64,000 bases of DNA from Pseudoneurospora amorphoporcata (lineage: Eukaryota > Ascomycota > Sordariomycetes > Sordariales > Sordariaceae), in contig MU859112.1 of NCBI GenBank assembly GCA_033297205.1, positions 62,335 through 126,334 on the forward strand. The letters are read 5' to 3'. The translations under genes and the position numbers were made by a program. Below are positions 1 to 11,712 of the stretch, one piece after another. Numbering within the stretch: position 1 is the stretch's first letter; each line of letters opens with the position of its first letter. The notes beneath the pieces were generated by a model. The model saw only the letters and a list, made by a program, of their open reading frames with translations, searched no databases and was not told the origin of the DNA.

Positions 1-615
1 CGTATCTCGGGGTGACGATTTCACCTAAACTATCATGGTATGGTACGTTGGGGTCAACATGAGCACGTACCGCCTTCAGTTCTGAATCACGAACTAGTTC
101 TAGTACTCACTGAAAACATGGTAGTTTCAAGAATCGTGTAAATAGATAATGAGACCCAAGGCTCTCATGATATGTATCTGTACTAAGAAGAACAAAACGA
201 AAACTATACCAAATCCATAGACGCCGTTCGGTTAATTGATATCCCAAAAAAACTGTGTGAGCGCGTGCTGAACATCAAAACCCAGCGAAGTTTTTAGAAA
301 CAACAACAGGTAAAGCTCAAAGCCCCCCACGCGCAACACTTACGCTCACACTCACGCTCCCTCCGATTCTCTTTCTCTTTCTTTCTCTGCCCTTCTCTGT
401 TCACTCTTCCCCACCCCCTTTTCTATCCCAGGGCAAGTTTCGACCAGCCAGTCAGCCCCCGTCTTAACCTCATCCCGCCCGGCTAAGAATTCTCGACACA
501 TCCACCCACCCCGCCAATCATCCATCCATCTCACAGCGTAATTAGGGTCTATATTATATCTTCATTCGTCGAGTTTTGTCTTACTTCATGGTGAAGTATG
601 TGTGTGGTTATTCGT
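1..615. other. 3' flank of the CDC50-like gene
   Basis: No gene recognised. The stretch holds the 3' flank of the minus-strand CDC50-like gene and a CT-rich patch around 350-420. Short ORFs here have no recognisable content. Confidence 0.5.
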
Positions 616-1942
616 TCATGTAGATCCAGCCTGAGCAGCCGAAGGCTGATTCCACGACAGGTACGAGGGGTCACCCAGCTTACGGGGCTTCCAGATGAAG
701 AAGGACAAGACAAAGTAGACGTCAAGAATGAGGCAGATGCCGCCAACAATGAGGAATATTATCCCTGGCCAGATGTTGCGGGCGCCCATGGCGGTGATGG
801 TGGTGAGGACGATGGACTTGTGGCCGTTGTAGACGGTGGTGTTGAAGTTGTCGACGATCTCGATCCGGTAGTTGCCCGCCTTCATGGCTTCGTGTTCGTT
901 CTTGCGCACCAGCTTGTAGAAGTCCGGAGAGGCGGCCAGCATCATCCAGTTCTGGAAGTCGGCCCAGTTCTTGAGGTCGGGAAGCTTGCTGTCGTTCGTG
1001 TAGCCGCCGGGCCAGGCTGCCTCCCAGTTGGGTGGGGGCACGATGTCGGAACGCGAGTACTTGGTCTCGCCGTATAGATCCTTCAACCCTTCCCAGCTGA
1101 TATCGCCGGCCTTGTTGGACATGACGTAGTCGGTAGAGTTTTGCTCGTTGTAGGGATTAGAGAAGGTGTCGTTGAACATGGAGTTGGCCACCACGCCGCA
1201 CGGGTAGATGATCTTTCCACTTCCTCGGGGGTCGAGATCCAGTGGCTTGCAGGTGGAGCCGTCGATAACATCCTTGGATACGGCATCGCCCAAGAGTTGC
1301 TTGGCGTTGAACGAGTTAACGTAGCGACGATGGTTCTGGTAGAAGTTGTTGAGGTGGTAGTAGAAGCTGACGGGGGCCGGGAGTTCCTCGGGGATAGGGA
1401 ACGAGATCACGCAGATGTTTCTTGGAGCCGTAACACCGCTCCATTCGAAGGTTACGTTTCGCTCCTCAACATGCCATGTCGACATCTTCTTGGGGTCCAG
1501 GTTCGGGTGCGCGTCCAGGGCGGATGAAGAGAAATGCGACTTGACATTATCGGCTGGAATCGGGGCCTTTGTGCCCTTTCCTCTGGGCGCATCTTTTAGA
1601 CAGTCTGTGTAATCAATACTAATATCTCGAACCTAAACAAGATGGGCAACATGGTCAGCGGCTGGTCAGACACTTTTGCAAGAGGTGACAGGGGGCACAT
1701 AGGGAACCGGGGGAAAGTACAGTAAAGGCGAGATATGTCAAGTAGGCGCCGAAGCCGAGATAGATGGCGGCAAGGACGGTGAAGATGGAGACGATAAGTT
1801 TCGGTGTAAGCACACATTGCCAGGCGCGCATTCGTTGCTGGCGGAAAGCAGTGTTGGGCGGACGGTTTTTGGGAGCATCTGTCTCTGATGAATTGCCGTC
1901 CTGGGAGCCATCGCGGCCGCCACGGCGACGGCGAGGTGCCAT
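616..1942 (-). CDS. CDC50/LEM3 family P4-ATPase (flippase) subunit
   Basis: Two exons, 1942-1721 and 1632-616, joined across an 88-nt intron (donor GTACTT, acceptor TTTAG), giving 412 aa. Family role: CDC50 proteins are obligate non-catalytic partners of P4-ATPases, needed for ER exit and lipid flipping. Seen: a basic cytosolic N-terminus (APRRRRGG), a first membrane segment near residues 48-70 ending YLTYLAFT, the family hallmark ISIDYTDC just after the splice, a large Cys- and N-glycosylation-rich luminal domain with the conserved CGVVANSMFNDTF and NWADFQNWM stretches, then a second membrane segment (GIIFLIVGGICLILDVYF) and a short cytosolic tail. Length is normal for the family. The ATG at 1942 is the only start giving a sensible N-terminus. 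Which P4-ATPase it partners cannot be told from the sequence. Confidence 0.93.
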
Positions 1943-4900
1943 GATATCGGGTATTTCAGTAACTACTGTTGTCGCTAAGAGATCGACGAGAATTGAAGAC
2001 CAGTAGATGGGCGATTGCGATGATGCGGGTGGAATTCAAGCCGTTTCAAAAGTTGATGATGGGACGGCGGCGCCAGGAACACAACTGCACAGGGAACAGT
2101 CTGAAGGCGGGCAATGGAATTGTCAACGGTGCGGTCGACAAGTCGGGCGCTACAAGACGGGACGGGGCACTCCATCGCTGCAAGTGCTCGAGACCTGAGT
2201 GGGCAGTGGAGTGGAACGCAGACGCGGACCCTTCGGCCTTCTGGAGCGCTGCAACAATGCGAGATGGCCCGTGCCTTGCTCTTGGCAGGGAGGCTGTGAT
2301 GTTTCCAACCAGCCAACCTACTCTATTGTGAGTGGGGCACTTTTGTTCTGAAATTCGACGTCCGACTTCCCACTCGGATTTCATCTGAACAGTCTCACGA
2401 GACGTCTCACGTGAGCGAGAGCTTGTCCTGGCGCTAAGGCAGGATACGCACGGGCCATTCTCCGCAGCCCCGCGAATGCACGTCAATCGTCATTCAAAGA
2501 GTTGCTGCTTTGGGAGACAAACAGTCCGTGAGTGAGCAATTCAACCTCCATTGTCCGGACAGAGTGAGCCGCCAACCTCTACGGTATATGTGCTACCAAC
2601 CTCTCTGTTTCACTTTTTCTCACACCGTTCCTGTCCTGCTACTCCAGACTCACCATCCAATACAAAATCCGTGATCTCACCAACTGTGTGTCGTGTGTGT
2701 ACTGCTCGGCCGCCGGGTAGTATCTCGGCCTTTTGCATATCAGTATCTTGATTGCAACATATTCCATGTCTTATCCGCTCCACTTGATCTAACGGAGACC
2801 GGTCAACCGGACACTACGCTGTATATACGCCAAAGAGGACGCAAACACGCCGCAAGCATCTTACCCGGGTTCCTCTAGCTCCCTCGTGACACTTCTTTGC
2901 CGTTTGTGTGTAGAGCCTTGGATCTTCGTGTAGGTTTCGTAGAACGAAGTGTTGAGACAAAAGTTGAACGGCTGTTGAACGGCATCGAGATCATCATTGG
3001 GGGTAAAACTAAAGCAACGCCAAGTCTTCGGGGACGGTTGCCACCCGCAAAAAGAAGCTGTTTCTGCTTCTCTGGCTCGCAAAACATTTGCGAAATGAGT
3101 GCCGAGATCTGCAAGAGAAGCGGAAGAAGACTGAAGGACAGCATCAGACTCACACGTCACACACCCGACGGGGGGCCAGACGGGGTCAATGGGCTTACAG
3201 CCAACCACATGTGCAACCCCGGCGACAGAACATCTGAATGGCAGGTAATGCGGGCAAGCTGGCGCCCAAGAAGAGAGCTGGCACACACGAGGCAGACAAT
3301 TGGACAGACCACGCAGGGACGCAAGAAGAAGCAAGGGAAGAAGGGGGGGGAGCCGCATGTGCTTGTTTTCTAGAAGGATTTGACAGATTTGAGTGTATGA
3401 TCGTGCTTAGCGGAACTTGTGGAGAAGCAGAAGGCCCAATAGGGATGCGCCTTGCTCCCACCAGGGAACGGAGGAGGGGATTGACCTTTCAACTGTTTCC
3501 AGTCGCCTCGAATTTGCTGATAGTCGGTCACTGACGTGGCTCAAAGTGTCGAGAACGTAGAAGGATGACAGATGAAAATCATTTCTTTGTGTGAAAGATT
3601 GGAAATGAGAAGGTGAGAAATGGCTTTCGTCAGTCATATCAATGCCGGCTAAAATAGAGGTAAATTGGTTCTGGAAGGATTACAGAAGCCTCTGTGACAC
3701 GGCCCTACCTCAACGGCCAATCTGAGGCGATGGCCGGGAACGGAAATCGCAGAGAACCCTGCACGCCAGCACGGCAACGGTCGACCGCCAGCACCTTCAC
3801 GACCCAGAACCCAGATAACGAGCGCACTGTAGGGCGGGAACGGCATCACCCACCCCACCCGCCCGCCAAAACCTAACTTCACCTCCTCCATATCACATAT
3901 CACTCCCCTCATTGCCAGCTCTCATGCTTTCCGTGCTTCGCGCGCTCCTACTCTCGCCCTTTTATAATCAAGACAGTTAGGGCGGAAGACTCCATTGTCT
4001 CATTTTCCGTGGTCGTCTTATGGTTGAGCTATTGTTGCAATTTCCATATCCATTCCCCATCATTTCCACCTCCACCCACACAGCTCCCCGCCGCCTGCTT
4101 CGTCCGGTCACCACGCCTCGCCACAGCTGCCTTGCTTCTTTCTTGCATCGCTACAAGGCAACTCCACTGCAAGCGAGATCGCAACCGCAACCGCAACCGC
4201 AACCGCAATTCCACTCGGACACCAGAACTTAAGGTTTTCGGTCAACAACTCGTGCGGTCTTTGCCGAATCGTCTTGTCTCTCGGCCTTTCTTCCTTGTCC
4301 ACACTCAGCCTGCTCTCTTCTCTGCTTTCCGGCCAGCCACGTATAAAGCATCTCAAGGCTACGAACTGGTCAAAGCATCCGAGCCTTTGCTCCCTTACCA
4401 TCGCCCGTTCGGCAATCCCGCTCGTCTTTCATCATTCCCGCCCTCGTTTTCTGAAACCTATCCATCCATCTCCGGCCTTCGCGACCACCCGCAAGGCTCT
4501 TGTTGTCTACCTCTCGATACCACCTATCCTACTCCAGCTCACGGTGATCCCTAGGTAAGTTCCCTAATCTCTTTAGCCATGTCTCACCCTGTTTGCTCTG
4601 ATCAACATTGGCTTTGTGCCATCGAACATCTTGTACCTGTGCTCTCCGTCGCATAGGTTCGTGGCCAAACAGATCACATGGAGTGTGGACTACTGTCATC
4701 CCAAGACCGATCTCTTGTCTGCGCCATGTCATCCTGCCAATTTCGCAATCTCCCGTCTGGCACTTTGATCCGAAGTCAAGATCTGTGCGGGTGATCTGTA
4801 CTTGTTCTTTCGGTAATCAGGTGCTAATTTTGTAAAGTGCCCCCAGGCGCCAGAGATCTACCTTCCCACGCCCCGTGTTTAATTACAGACACTCCAGTCC

Positions 4901-5126
4901 CTTTCGGCCGTCCGATCTCCATCCAACTTTTGCTCGCGAATTATAAAATAAAGTTCGGACACAGAACACCTTTGGATCCTTTTCCCCAGTCTCAGTAGGT
5001 AGTGTCCGGTCCTGGCTACACGCATTCGCATACTCGATTCGAACATCGGTCTGATATAAGACAACAGCTCCCAATTCAGCTCGGCACACCTCACGAAGTT
5101 CATTTGTTGGGATCAACGTCACCATA
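1943..5126. other. Large intergenic region between two divergent genes
   Basis: About 3.2 kb between the CDC50-like gene and the PKA regulatory subunit. Most of 3.9-5.1 kb is probably the transcribed 5' leader of the PKA gene, as it holds CT-rich promoter-like sequence and a good intron. A short (AACCGC)n tract lies at about 4184-4207. ORFs here, up to 181 codons, lack family content and look fortuitous. No other gene seen. Confidence 0.5.
4555..4888 (+). other. Probable 5'UTR intron of the PKA regulatory subunit gene
   Basis: A consensus donor GTAAGT begins at 4555 and an acceptor TTTAATTACAG ends at 4888, both upstream of and on the same strand as the start codon at 5127. The enclosed 334 nt has stops in all frames. 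Inferred from splice signals only. Confidence 0.5.
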
Positions 5127-6348
5127 ATGTCGAGCACAGGTTTCACCAGCCCTTTCGGGAACGCAAACCCGTTTGGCGGCTCAGGCAGAACTGAGTCTGG
5201 CCAGATGCATAGGCTGGTTGAGGAAGACGAAAACGATACTATCACTTCGCCTACAACCCCCAACTTCGGCGTTAAGAACGATGCTGCGCCCCCTTTCTGG
5301 AACGGCTTTGGTGGTGATGCTCCGTCGGACATGCCCGTGAGGCACCAACCCGACGACTTCCCTGCTCACTACAACTTGGGTCGCCGGACTTCCGTTTCGG
5401 CAGAATCCCTGAAACCAGTTACGGATAACTCGGATAACTGGTCACCCCCTGTTCACCAGAAGACACCAGAACAGCTCGAGCGTTTGAAGAAAGCCATCGG
5501 CGGCAACTTCCTTTTCAGTCATCTCGATGACGACCAGAGTGCCCAGGTTTTGGGTGCTTTGGTAGAGAAGCCCGTGCCTGCTAAAGGAATCAAGGTTAGT
5601 ACTTGAAGCCACTGGTTGTCTCAATCTCGAGGGTGTAATCTTTCTAACAGTTTTGTAGGTGATTAGTCAAGGCGATGCTGGTGATTACTTCTATGTGGTA
5701 GAGAAAGGAAGTTTCGAGGTTTATGTCAACAGCACTGGCGCTCTCCAACCTGGTCCGGACGGTATGGGACAGAAGGTTGGCGAGATTGCGGAGGGTGGCT
5801 CTTTTGGTGAGCTTGCTCTCATGTACAACGCACCCCGTGCTGCCACTGTTGTCTCTGCTGAGGCTCAGTGCACACTATGGGCGCTTGATCGCGTCACTTT
5901 CCGACGAATTCTCATGGAGTCGACCTTCTCTCGTCGTCGGATGTACGAGAGCTTTCTCGAAGAAGTGCCCATCCTTAAGACCCTTACGCCATATGAGCGG
6001 TCCAAGATTGCGGATGCTCTTGAGAGCCAAAAGTACCCGGCTGGCCATGAGATCATCCGTGAGGGTGACCCCGGCCACTCCTTCTTCCTGTTGGAGGCTG
6101 GTGAGGCGGCAGCGTTCAAGCGAGGAAACGATTCTCCAGTTAAGTACTACAAGAAGGGCGATTTCTTCGGTGAGCTTGCACTGCTGAACGATGCCCCTCG
6201 CGCGGCCAGCGTCATTAGCCAGACTGAGGTCAAGGTTGCCAGGCTTGGCAAGAATGCTTTCCAGAGATTGCTTGGTCCGATCGAAAGCATCTTGCGGAGG
6301 ACTAGGTATGTTGAAGTGGAAGAGGTGGATCCTTTGCAGGTGTCTTGA
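5127..6348 (+). CDS. mcb: cAMP-dependent protein kinase regulatory subunit
   Basis: Exons 5127-5594 and 5659-6348 (64-nt intron, phase 0) encode 385 aa. Role: binds and inhibits the PKA catalytic subunit until cAMP occupies two C-terminal sites. Seen: an N-terminal dimerisation/linker region, an inhibitor sequence RRTS at residues 86-89 (Ser at the phospho-acceptor position, so substrate-like, type II style), then two tandem cyclic-nucleotide-binding domains, each with a phosphate-binding cassette: GGSFGELALMYNAPRAATV, and GDFFGELALLNDAPRAASV. The Arg and Glu cAMP contacts are present in both. The sequence matches what I recall of Neurospora MCB, whose loss affects conidiation polarity; the symbol rests on that memory. 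The long leader with a probable intron suggests regulated expression. Confidence 0.96.
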
Positions 6349-6918
6349 GAGGAAACCAGAGTGCAAATTGAAGTGTTATAGACTAAAACGGCTTCCTTGA
6401 TCACTGTTGGGTATGGGCCGTTCCTTCTTGGCCTGGGTTTGAGGTTCAAGACTTGGAGACACGGGAGTAGTTGGTAGTTGTTGTTATGTTCGCTTTATTG
6501 CTGTCAGGAAAGGCGTTTACCTAGGTTTTAGTACAACATGACTAACATCATCCATTGCCATTGAAGCCCAATTTGTTTGCAGAAATGCGAACTGTTAACT
6601 GTTCATGCCTCGTGCGAACCAATAATCTCCACACATCACTCGGTTTTATTACACCATCTGCTCTTTCGGTCTTGCTTCTCGCATTACCCCTTGTCTATTA
6701 GGGCAGAGTACTGTGCAAATTACCCAGCAGCTCATTCATTTATCCTCGTTGAAACATCTTCGTCGCTCTTTTCTGTGGCACGCTATCCCCTGATGCAGCA
6801 GATTGATGCTTCCCCTGACCATTCTTCTTTCCGGTGTGTCTATACAGCGAAACAACCCGTACCATGCCTGTAAACCCAAAATCAAAACAAACGCACTCTT
6901 CCTTTTCGAATACCAACC
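6349..6918. other. Intergenic, convergent 3' ends
   Basis: About 570 nt between the convergent PKA-R and SPF27-like genes. Probably overlapping or adjacent 3'UTRs. No gene or RNA recognised. Confidence 0.5.
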
Positions 6919-7666
6919 CTACTCCATCCTCCTCCTAACCTCCAAAACTTGCCTCCTCAACCCCTCCACCGCCGCCTCCGTCTCCAACACCCTTCCCACG
7001 CCCTTCTTCCACGTATCCTCCAACCCAATGATCTCAGGCCCGGCCTCGTCCTGCGCCTGCTTCCGCTGCAGCGTCACAAGATCGATCTCCCTCTTCACCT
7101 CCGCCAAATCCTTTTCGGTGGCCTTCAACTCTCCCTCCAGCTGCCAATTACCAATCAGCCACGCGTTCTTGCCGTATGCGTCCAGCAACGCCAAGTGCGC
7201 GCGTCGTTGGGCTACGTAGGCGTGGTCTGTGTAGGCTTTTTCGAGGAGAGATTGCAAAAGTGTGGTGGCTTCGGAGGAGTCCATTTGGGATAGTTCCGCG
7301 GGGGATGGGATCTCGGGGAGGGAGGAGTAGCGGGTTAGGTCGAGAACATTGAGCTTTGGTGGTGCGTCGGGGTTCGAGGATAGGGAGGAGGCGATGCGGT
7401 CGAATTCGGATTGGATGAGTGGGGTGAGGTGCGGCGAGGGCGTGTAGGGAGGGGGAATGAGGGCGTGGAAGGGGTCGTCCGGGACGAGCGAGCGTTCGGC
7501 GGTTATGAGCGCTTCGGCGGCGAGACGGTCGGTGGGGGTGGGTTCCGGGTCGATATCTGTGGAGCAAGGGGGTTAGTGGTGTTCATGACGAAAGGGAGGT
7601 AGAGAGGAGGAGATGAATATGGGACGTACATGGGAGGGATTCGTGGATTGTGGTTATTAGTGGCAT
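6919..7666 (-). CDS. Pre-mRNA-splicing factor SPF27/BCAS2-like (Prp19-complex subunit)
   Basis: A 37-nt first exon (7666-7630) and a second exon (7556-6919), separated by a 73-nt intron, give 224 aa. Family role: BCAS2/SPF27 (Cwf7 in fission yeast) is a core subunit of the Prp19/NTC complex that activates the spliceosome. Seen: the N-terminal YIDTEPT motif created exactly across the splice, followed by a conserved proline-rich segment, and a long C-terminal helical half (residues ~110-220) rich in Glu, Lys and Leu, including the heptad stretch ATEKDLAEVKREIDLVTLQRKQ. Length is the same as animal BCAS2 (about 225 aa). A second spliceosome gene, CWC2, lies at 61009-62319, but distance makes linkage meaningless. 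Start supported because the first ATG of the short exon makes the family's N-terminus. Confidence 0.88.
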
Positions 7667-8401
7667 TTTGGCGGGTTTGTGATGCGACTTGTAGCTGTCT
7701 TTTGGGAGCGAAGTGGTGATGGTTTCGATGTGTTGTCCTTTTTCAGCTTGATCTTCTTCGTCGTGAGGGTTGGTGTAGAGCTGATTGACCAGGTCCGTAT
7801 CAATTGATAGTGATTGTATGTTGAGTTGGATGCTATGGTATAGCCTTGAGATGTTGCGGTGCGATTGATGGTTCGTGATGCGGTTCAATAAGGCATCATG
7901 ATGTTTGCCATGCGACCTGATAGCGCGAATGTAGCAGTCGCGATAAACACGAAAAATCGTTCCCCACACCATCCAGAGTCGAGTCGGCTGCATCACTGTG
8001 CGCAATGCTCCTATGTCAACGGTGCGTTGGCGGTGAGTTTCCCTGGTGTTTTAGCGCTCTTTGTTAAGGTACTATAATACGGTGTGGTATCCGCTTTCGG
8101 CATGGGTACCTTATGCATCCGCCAGTGGCCCCTATGACGACACAGCTGCTTTGGCCTGGAACCTTGTTGGCCGGTGATCCGGCAGGCATGTTTACTGTTA
8201 ATCATTCCCGAGCTATCCAGAATGCTTGTTCGTCGATGCTTGTTGTTTTTCTCGCTCACTACATAAGCGCGTATCTCACGTTCAACACTTGAGAGCATAA
8301 AAGTTGGACGCGGAACATCCTTTGCTTTGCTTATCTTTTTTGCTAATAATATTCCTACTTGAAAATCACTGCATTGTTCTTGACTGATCCTCCACCGAGC
8401 G
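7667..8401. other. Divergent promoter region
   Basis: About 735 nt between the SPF27-like gene and the ceramidase gene, transcribed away from each other. Nothing beyond ordinary non-coding sequence is seen; ORFs here lack recognisable content. Confidence 0.5.
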
Positions 8402-10909
8402 ATGGCACCCCAAGTTGGTGATCCCCAGTTCGAGCCTCTAGCTGCTGATCAAGAAAAGGCACAGACATTCGAAAAGGACCGGAAAATCGATACCACGAAA
8501 GCCTCTCTTCGAGTTCGATTCGCAGAAAATCCAGAGTCACAAAGACCTCCAAGGTGTCCTACATCAAGGGCAGCATCCCTGTTCGTTGGAAACGTCCTGA
8601 TAGTTTTCTCCGTCATTATTGCGTTGGTCCTGGTCGCCGCGCAATTTGATCGCTTATCATGGGATTATTGGCGCTCAGATATTTCCAATCCAGGAACCAA
8701 TGTGTCAACATGCGCTACGGACACCCAGTACCTACTAGGTGTTGGCAAAGGTGACATTACCGGTCCGGTGGTTGAGATCAACCTCATGGGCTATGCCGAT
8801 CCAAAACAACTGGGCACCGGCCTTCGTCAACGACTCTACTCCCGAGCCTTCATTATTGGCGATATCGAACGCCCGCAAGATCGGTTCATTTATCTTGTCC
8901 TCGATACGCAATCTGGCGATACAGCAGTCCGATATGGTATTATCAAAGCCTTGAAAGAGCTAGGTCACGAATATGCCGTTTATGGCCACCACAACATCGC
9001 CGTTACAGGCACGCATTCCCACGCCGGGCCCGGAGGATGGTTGAACTACCTACTACCACAACTCCCGAGCAAAGGTTTCGATCGCCAGGGATACCAGGCC
9101 ATTGTGGACGGCGCCGTTTTATCCATCCGAAAGGCCCACGAGAGCTTACAACCGGGATTCCTTAGCGTGGGGACAACCAAAGTTTTTGGAGCAAACATCA
9201 ACCGCAGCTTGTTCTCCTATCTCGCAAATCCCGAAGCCGAACGTATGAAATATTTCAAGAGCGAAGACGAAGACGGGTCAGTGGAGAAGGACCTTACCCT
9301 GCTGAAGTTCCAGAGAGCATCGGACGGAAAGAATGTCGGTGTTCTCACATGGTTTCCTGTTCATGGAACCTCCATGCTTGGCAACAACACTGTAGTGACT
9401 GGAGACAACAAGGGAGTCGCAGCTTGGCTGTTTGAGAAGAGTGTTCGTGGAGACTCGTCAGCAGCCGAGGACTTTGTGGCCGGCTTCTCCCAGGCTAACA
9501 TGGGCGACGTCAGCCCCAATGTGCTTGGGGCCTGGTGTGAGGATGAGTCCGGTTCGCAGTGCAGCTTTAAGAACAGCACTTGCAGCAACGGCAAATCTCA
9601 GGCTTGTCACGGCAGAGGCCCGGAATTCAGGGTTCACGATGATGGCGCCAGCTCCTGCTTCGAGATTGGAAGACGGCAATTCGAGCCAGCAAAACGGTTA
9701 TATGACCACCTTCTCAACAATCCATCGCCTGTCAGAGGCCCGTGGGTCAAGGCCTTTCACACATTCCATGATATGTCCAACTTTACTTTCATTTTGCCCG
9801 ATGGTAGACCCGCCCGCACCTGCCCAGCGGCATTGGGATATTCCTTCGCCGCAGGGACGACTGATGGACCAGGCGGGTTCGACTTTACTCAGCACAACGG
9901 TAACGAGAACACGACAATGCCTATTTGGAAAGTTGTTCGGTATTTCATCAAGGCACCGGGCGAGGAACAGAAGGCTTGCCAGCACCCCAAGCCTGTCCTT
10001 TTGGACGTAGGCGAGATCTTCCGGCCTTACGACTGGAGTCCCAACATCGTTGATGTACAAGTCTTCCGTGTGGGACAATTTGCCATTGTCGTCAGCCCAG
10101 GCGAAGTCACAACGATGGCTGGTCGTCGTTGGAAAGAGGCCGTAGGCAAAAGCTTCAAGAAGATTCTTGATCAAGACATGGAACGCATCTACGGCTACAC
10201 TGGTGGACCCTCGAGCGAGCCAATTGTCGTCTTGGGTGGCCCTGCAAACACTTACACGCACTACATCACGACTGAAGAGGAGTACCAGATCCAGCGGTAC
10301 GAAGGTGCATCGACACTCTACGGACCCCATACACTCAACGCTTACATCAACGTGACGCTGTCATTCCTCCCTTACCTCTCTTCCGAGTCGACTAGTCCAC
10401 CGGTCCACGATGAAAAGTCCATGCCGCCTGACAACACGAATCGATCACTGTCTTTCATCCCTGCGGTGATCCGTGACGCACCACCGCTCTTCAAAAGCTT
10501 TGGAGACGTTCTAGTCGATGTTGACTCGACGCAGGGTTATCACAGGGGAGATACGATCCGCGCAGTGTTCGTCGGTGCCAATCCCAGAAACAACCTCAGG
10601 CTGGAGGGGACGTACGCGGCAGTGGAGAAGTTGTTTGTCGACCAGGCGAACCCCCAAAAGTCTGAGTGGCGGACCGTGAGAAACGACGAGGATTGGAGCT
10701 TAATTTACAGCTGGAAGAGGAAGAGCAGCGTCTTAGGAACGAGCGAGGTGGAGATTACGTGGGAGACCGGGGAAGAGACTGATGAGTGGTGGGATAAGGA
10801 ACTGGGGCCGGGAGTGTATCGACTCAAGTACTATGGCGATAGCAAGAGCTTGTTTGGGGGGAAGATTCAGGAGTTTGAGGGTGTCAGCGGGGCGTTTACC
10901 TTGGTATAA
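8402..10909 (+). CDS. Neutral/alkaline ceramidase, membrane-anchored
   Basis: Single exon, 835 aa. Reaction: hydrolyses the amide bond of ceramide to sphingosine and fatty acid. Seen: a cytosolic N-terminus of about 60 residues, one hydrophobic segment (LFVGNVLIVFSVIIALVLVAA, residues ~60-80) acting as a signal anchor, then the catalytic domain beginning LLGVGKGDITGP. Zinc-ligand motif TGTHSHAGPGG lies near residue 203; the nucleophile-containing motif ANMGDVSPN is near residue 366, followed by the characteristic CEDESGSQC; the substrate-loop motif NINRSLFSYLANPEAER is present. In most family members I recall, that loop reads NRSP; here the Pro is Leu. Several NxS/T sites suggest secretion-pathway glycosylation. 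The C-terminal ~170 residues form the usual immunoglobulin-like domain. Length is somewhat above the bacterial enzymes because of the anchor. Confidence 0.94.
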   Translation: MAPQVGDPQFEPLAADQEKAQTFEKDRKIDTTKASLRVRFAENPESQRPPRCPTSRAASLFVGNVLIVFSVIIALVLVAAQFDRLSWDYWRSDISNPGTNVSTCATDTQYLLGVGKGDITGPVVEINLMGYADPKQLGTGLRQRLYSRAFIIGDIERPQDRFIYLVLDTQSGDTAVRYGIIKALKELGHEYAVYGHHNIAVTGTHSHAGPGGWLNYLLPQLPSKGFDRQGYQAIVDGAVLSIRKAHESLQPGFLSVGTTKVFGANINRSLFSYLANPEAERMKYFKSEDEDGSVEKDLTLLKFQRASDGKNVGVLTWFPVHGTSMLGNNTVVTGDNKGVAAWLFEKSVRGDSSAAEDFVAGFSQANMGDVSPNVLGAWCEDESGSQCSFKNSTCSNGKSQACHGRGPEFRVHDDGASSCFEIGRRQFEPAKRLYDHLLNNPSPVRGPWVKAFHTFHDMSNFTFILPDGRPARTCPAALGYSFAAGTTDGPGGFDFTQHNGNENTTMPIWKVVRYFIKAPGEEQKACQHPKPVLLDVGEIFRPYDWSPNIVDVQVFRVGQFAIVVSPGEVTTMAGRRWKEAVGKSFKKILDQDMERIYGYTGGPSSEPIVVLGGPANTYTHYITTEEEYQIQRYEGASTLYGPHTLNAYINVTLSFLPYLSSESTSPPVHDEKSMPPDNTNRSLSFIPAVIRDAPPLFKSFGDVLVDVDSTQGYHRGDTIRAVFVGANPRNNLRLEGTYAAVEKLFVDQANPQKSEWRTVRNDEDWSLIYSWKRKSSVLGTSEVEITWETGEETDEWWDKELGPGVYRLKYYGDSKSLFGGKIQEFEGVSGAFTLV

Positions 10910-11712
10910 GAGGACGAGGTTGGATGATGTATAGCATGGTATTTTTGGTAAAGTGATGTGGGCATGGAGACGGACGGCGTTTGGGGGGACTTTTGGTAGC
11001 GTTCGTTGGGATTGGGGTTTCGATATATCCATTCATAGGTACCTTCTTAGTTTGGTGTTAGTTTTCGGTAGACCGGTTCAATTTTACCAACGTGCCTTAC
11101 AATATGCAATCATTCTAACGTTTGACACTTCACTTAGCCGATCGTACCATGGAGGGCTTCCGGATTGGGAGACAAACACAGCTCCTTCTGCCTCTACCCC
11201 GCCTTTGCTGCATAGAATGGAAGTGACGCACGAAAACCGGGTGAACGTTTGGGTCTCTGTCCTTCAAGTTGTGTCCTTGTCCACTATGCCCGGGACTTCC
11301 AATGCTTACCATCACCTTTGCACTGCCCTGAAGAGAGGATTTCTGACCTTCTTTCGCTCTTTTCAAATAAAGAACGTTGGAAGATCAATCCGCTTCTGGA
11401 CCCCAGTCGAGTACGGCTTATACGGCCTATGACGTCACTGCCCCTGATCGATTAAGCTGATAAACTTGCACTTACCCCCGCCGTGCCAGCCACGCAACCC
11501 ACTTCCCTTAAGTGGGTGCTCACTACTACCTAGTACGGCCACACGAAGTGGGCGGCGTGGCACGGGTACACGCTGCTCAACGCCAACCACATCACTCGGG
11601 TCTCTCTTTCGTCCCATTATACTAGTTGTACTTATGAGAAACCAAACCTATAAATCATATCTGATAATCGAAATCAAGCACAGAATCAGTCCTTTAGTCA
11701 CAAATCGCAACC
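10910..11712. other. Intergenic region upstream of the kelch gene
   Basis: About 800 nt holding the ceramidase 3' flank and the kelch gene promoter. It contains a perfect CRE palindrome (11430-11437) and a TAGGTACC motif (11036-11043). No gene seen. Confidence 0.5.
11430..11437. promoter_or_regulatory. Perfect CRE palindrome TGACGTCA
   Basis: TGACGTCA is the full palindromic target of CREB/ATF-type bZIP factors. It lies 276 nt upstream of the kelch gene ATG. Binding is inference from the motif; a chance hit is possible. Confidence 0.4.

Noticed and set aside
4009..4554. 181-codon ORF with an Asn-Arg repeat upstream of mcb
   Set aside because: No true ATG start in good context, repeat-derived, and lies in the probable 5' leader ending at a splice donor.
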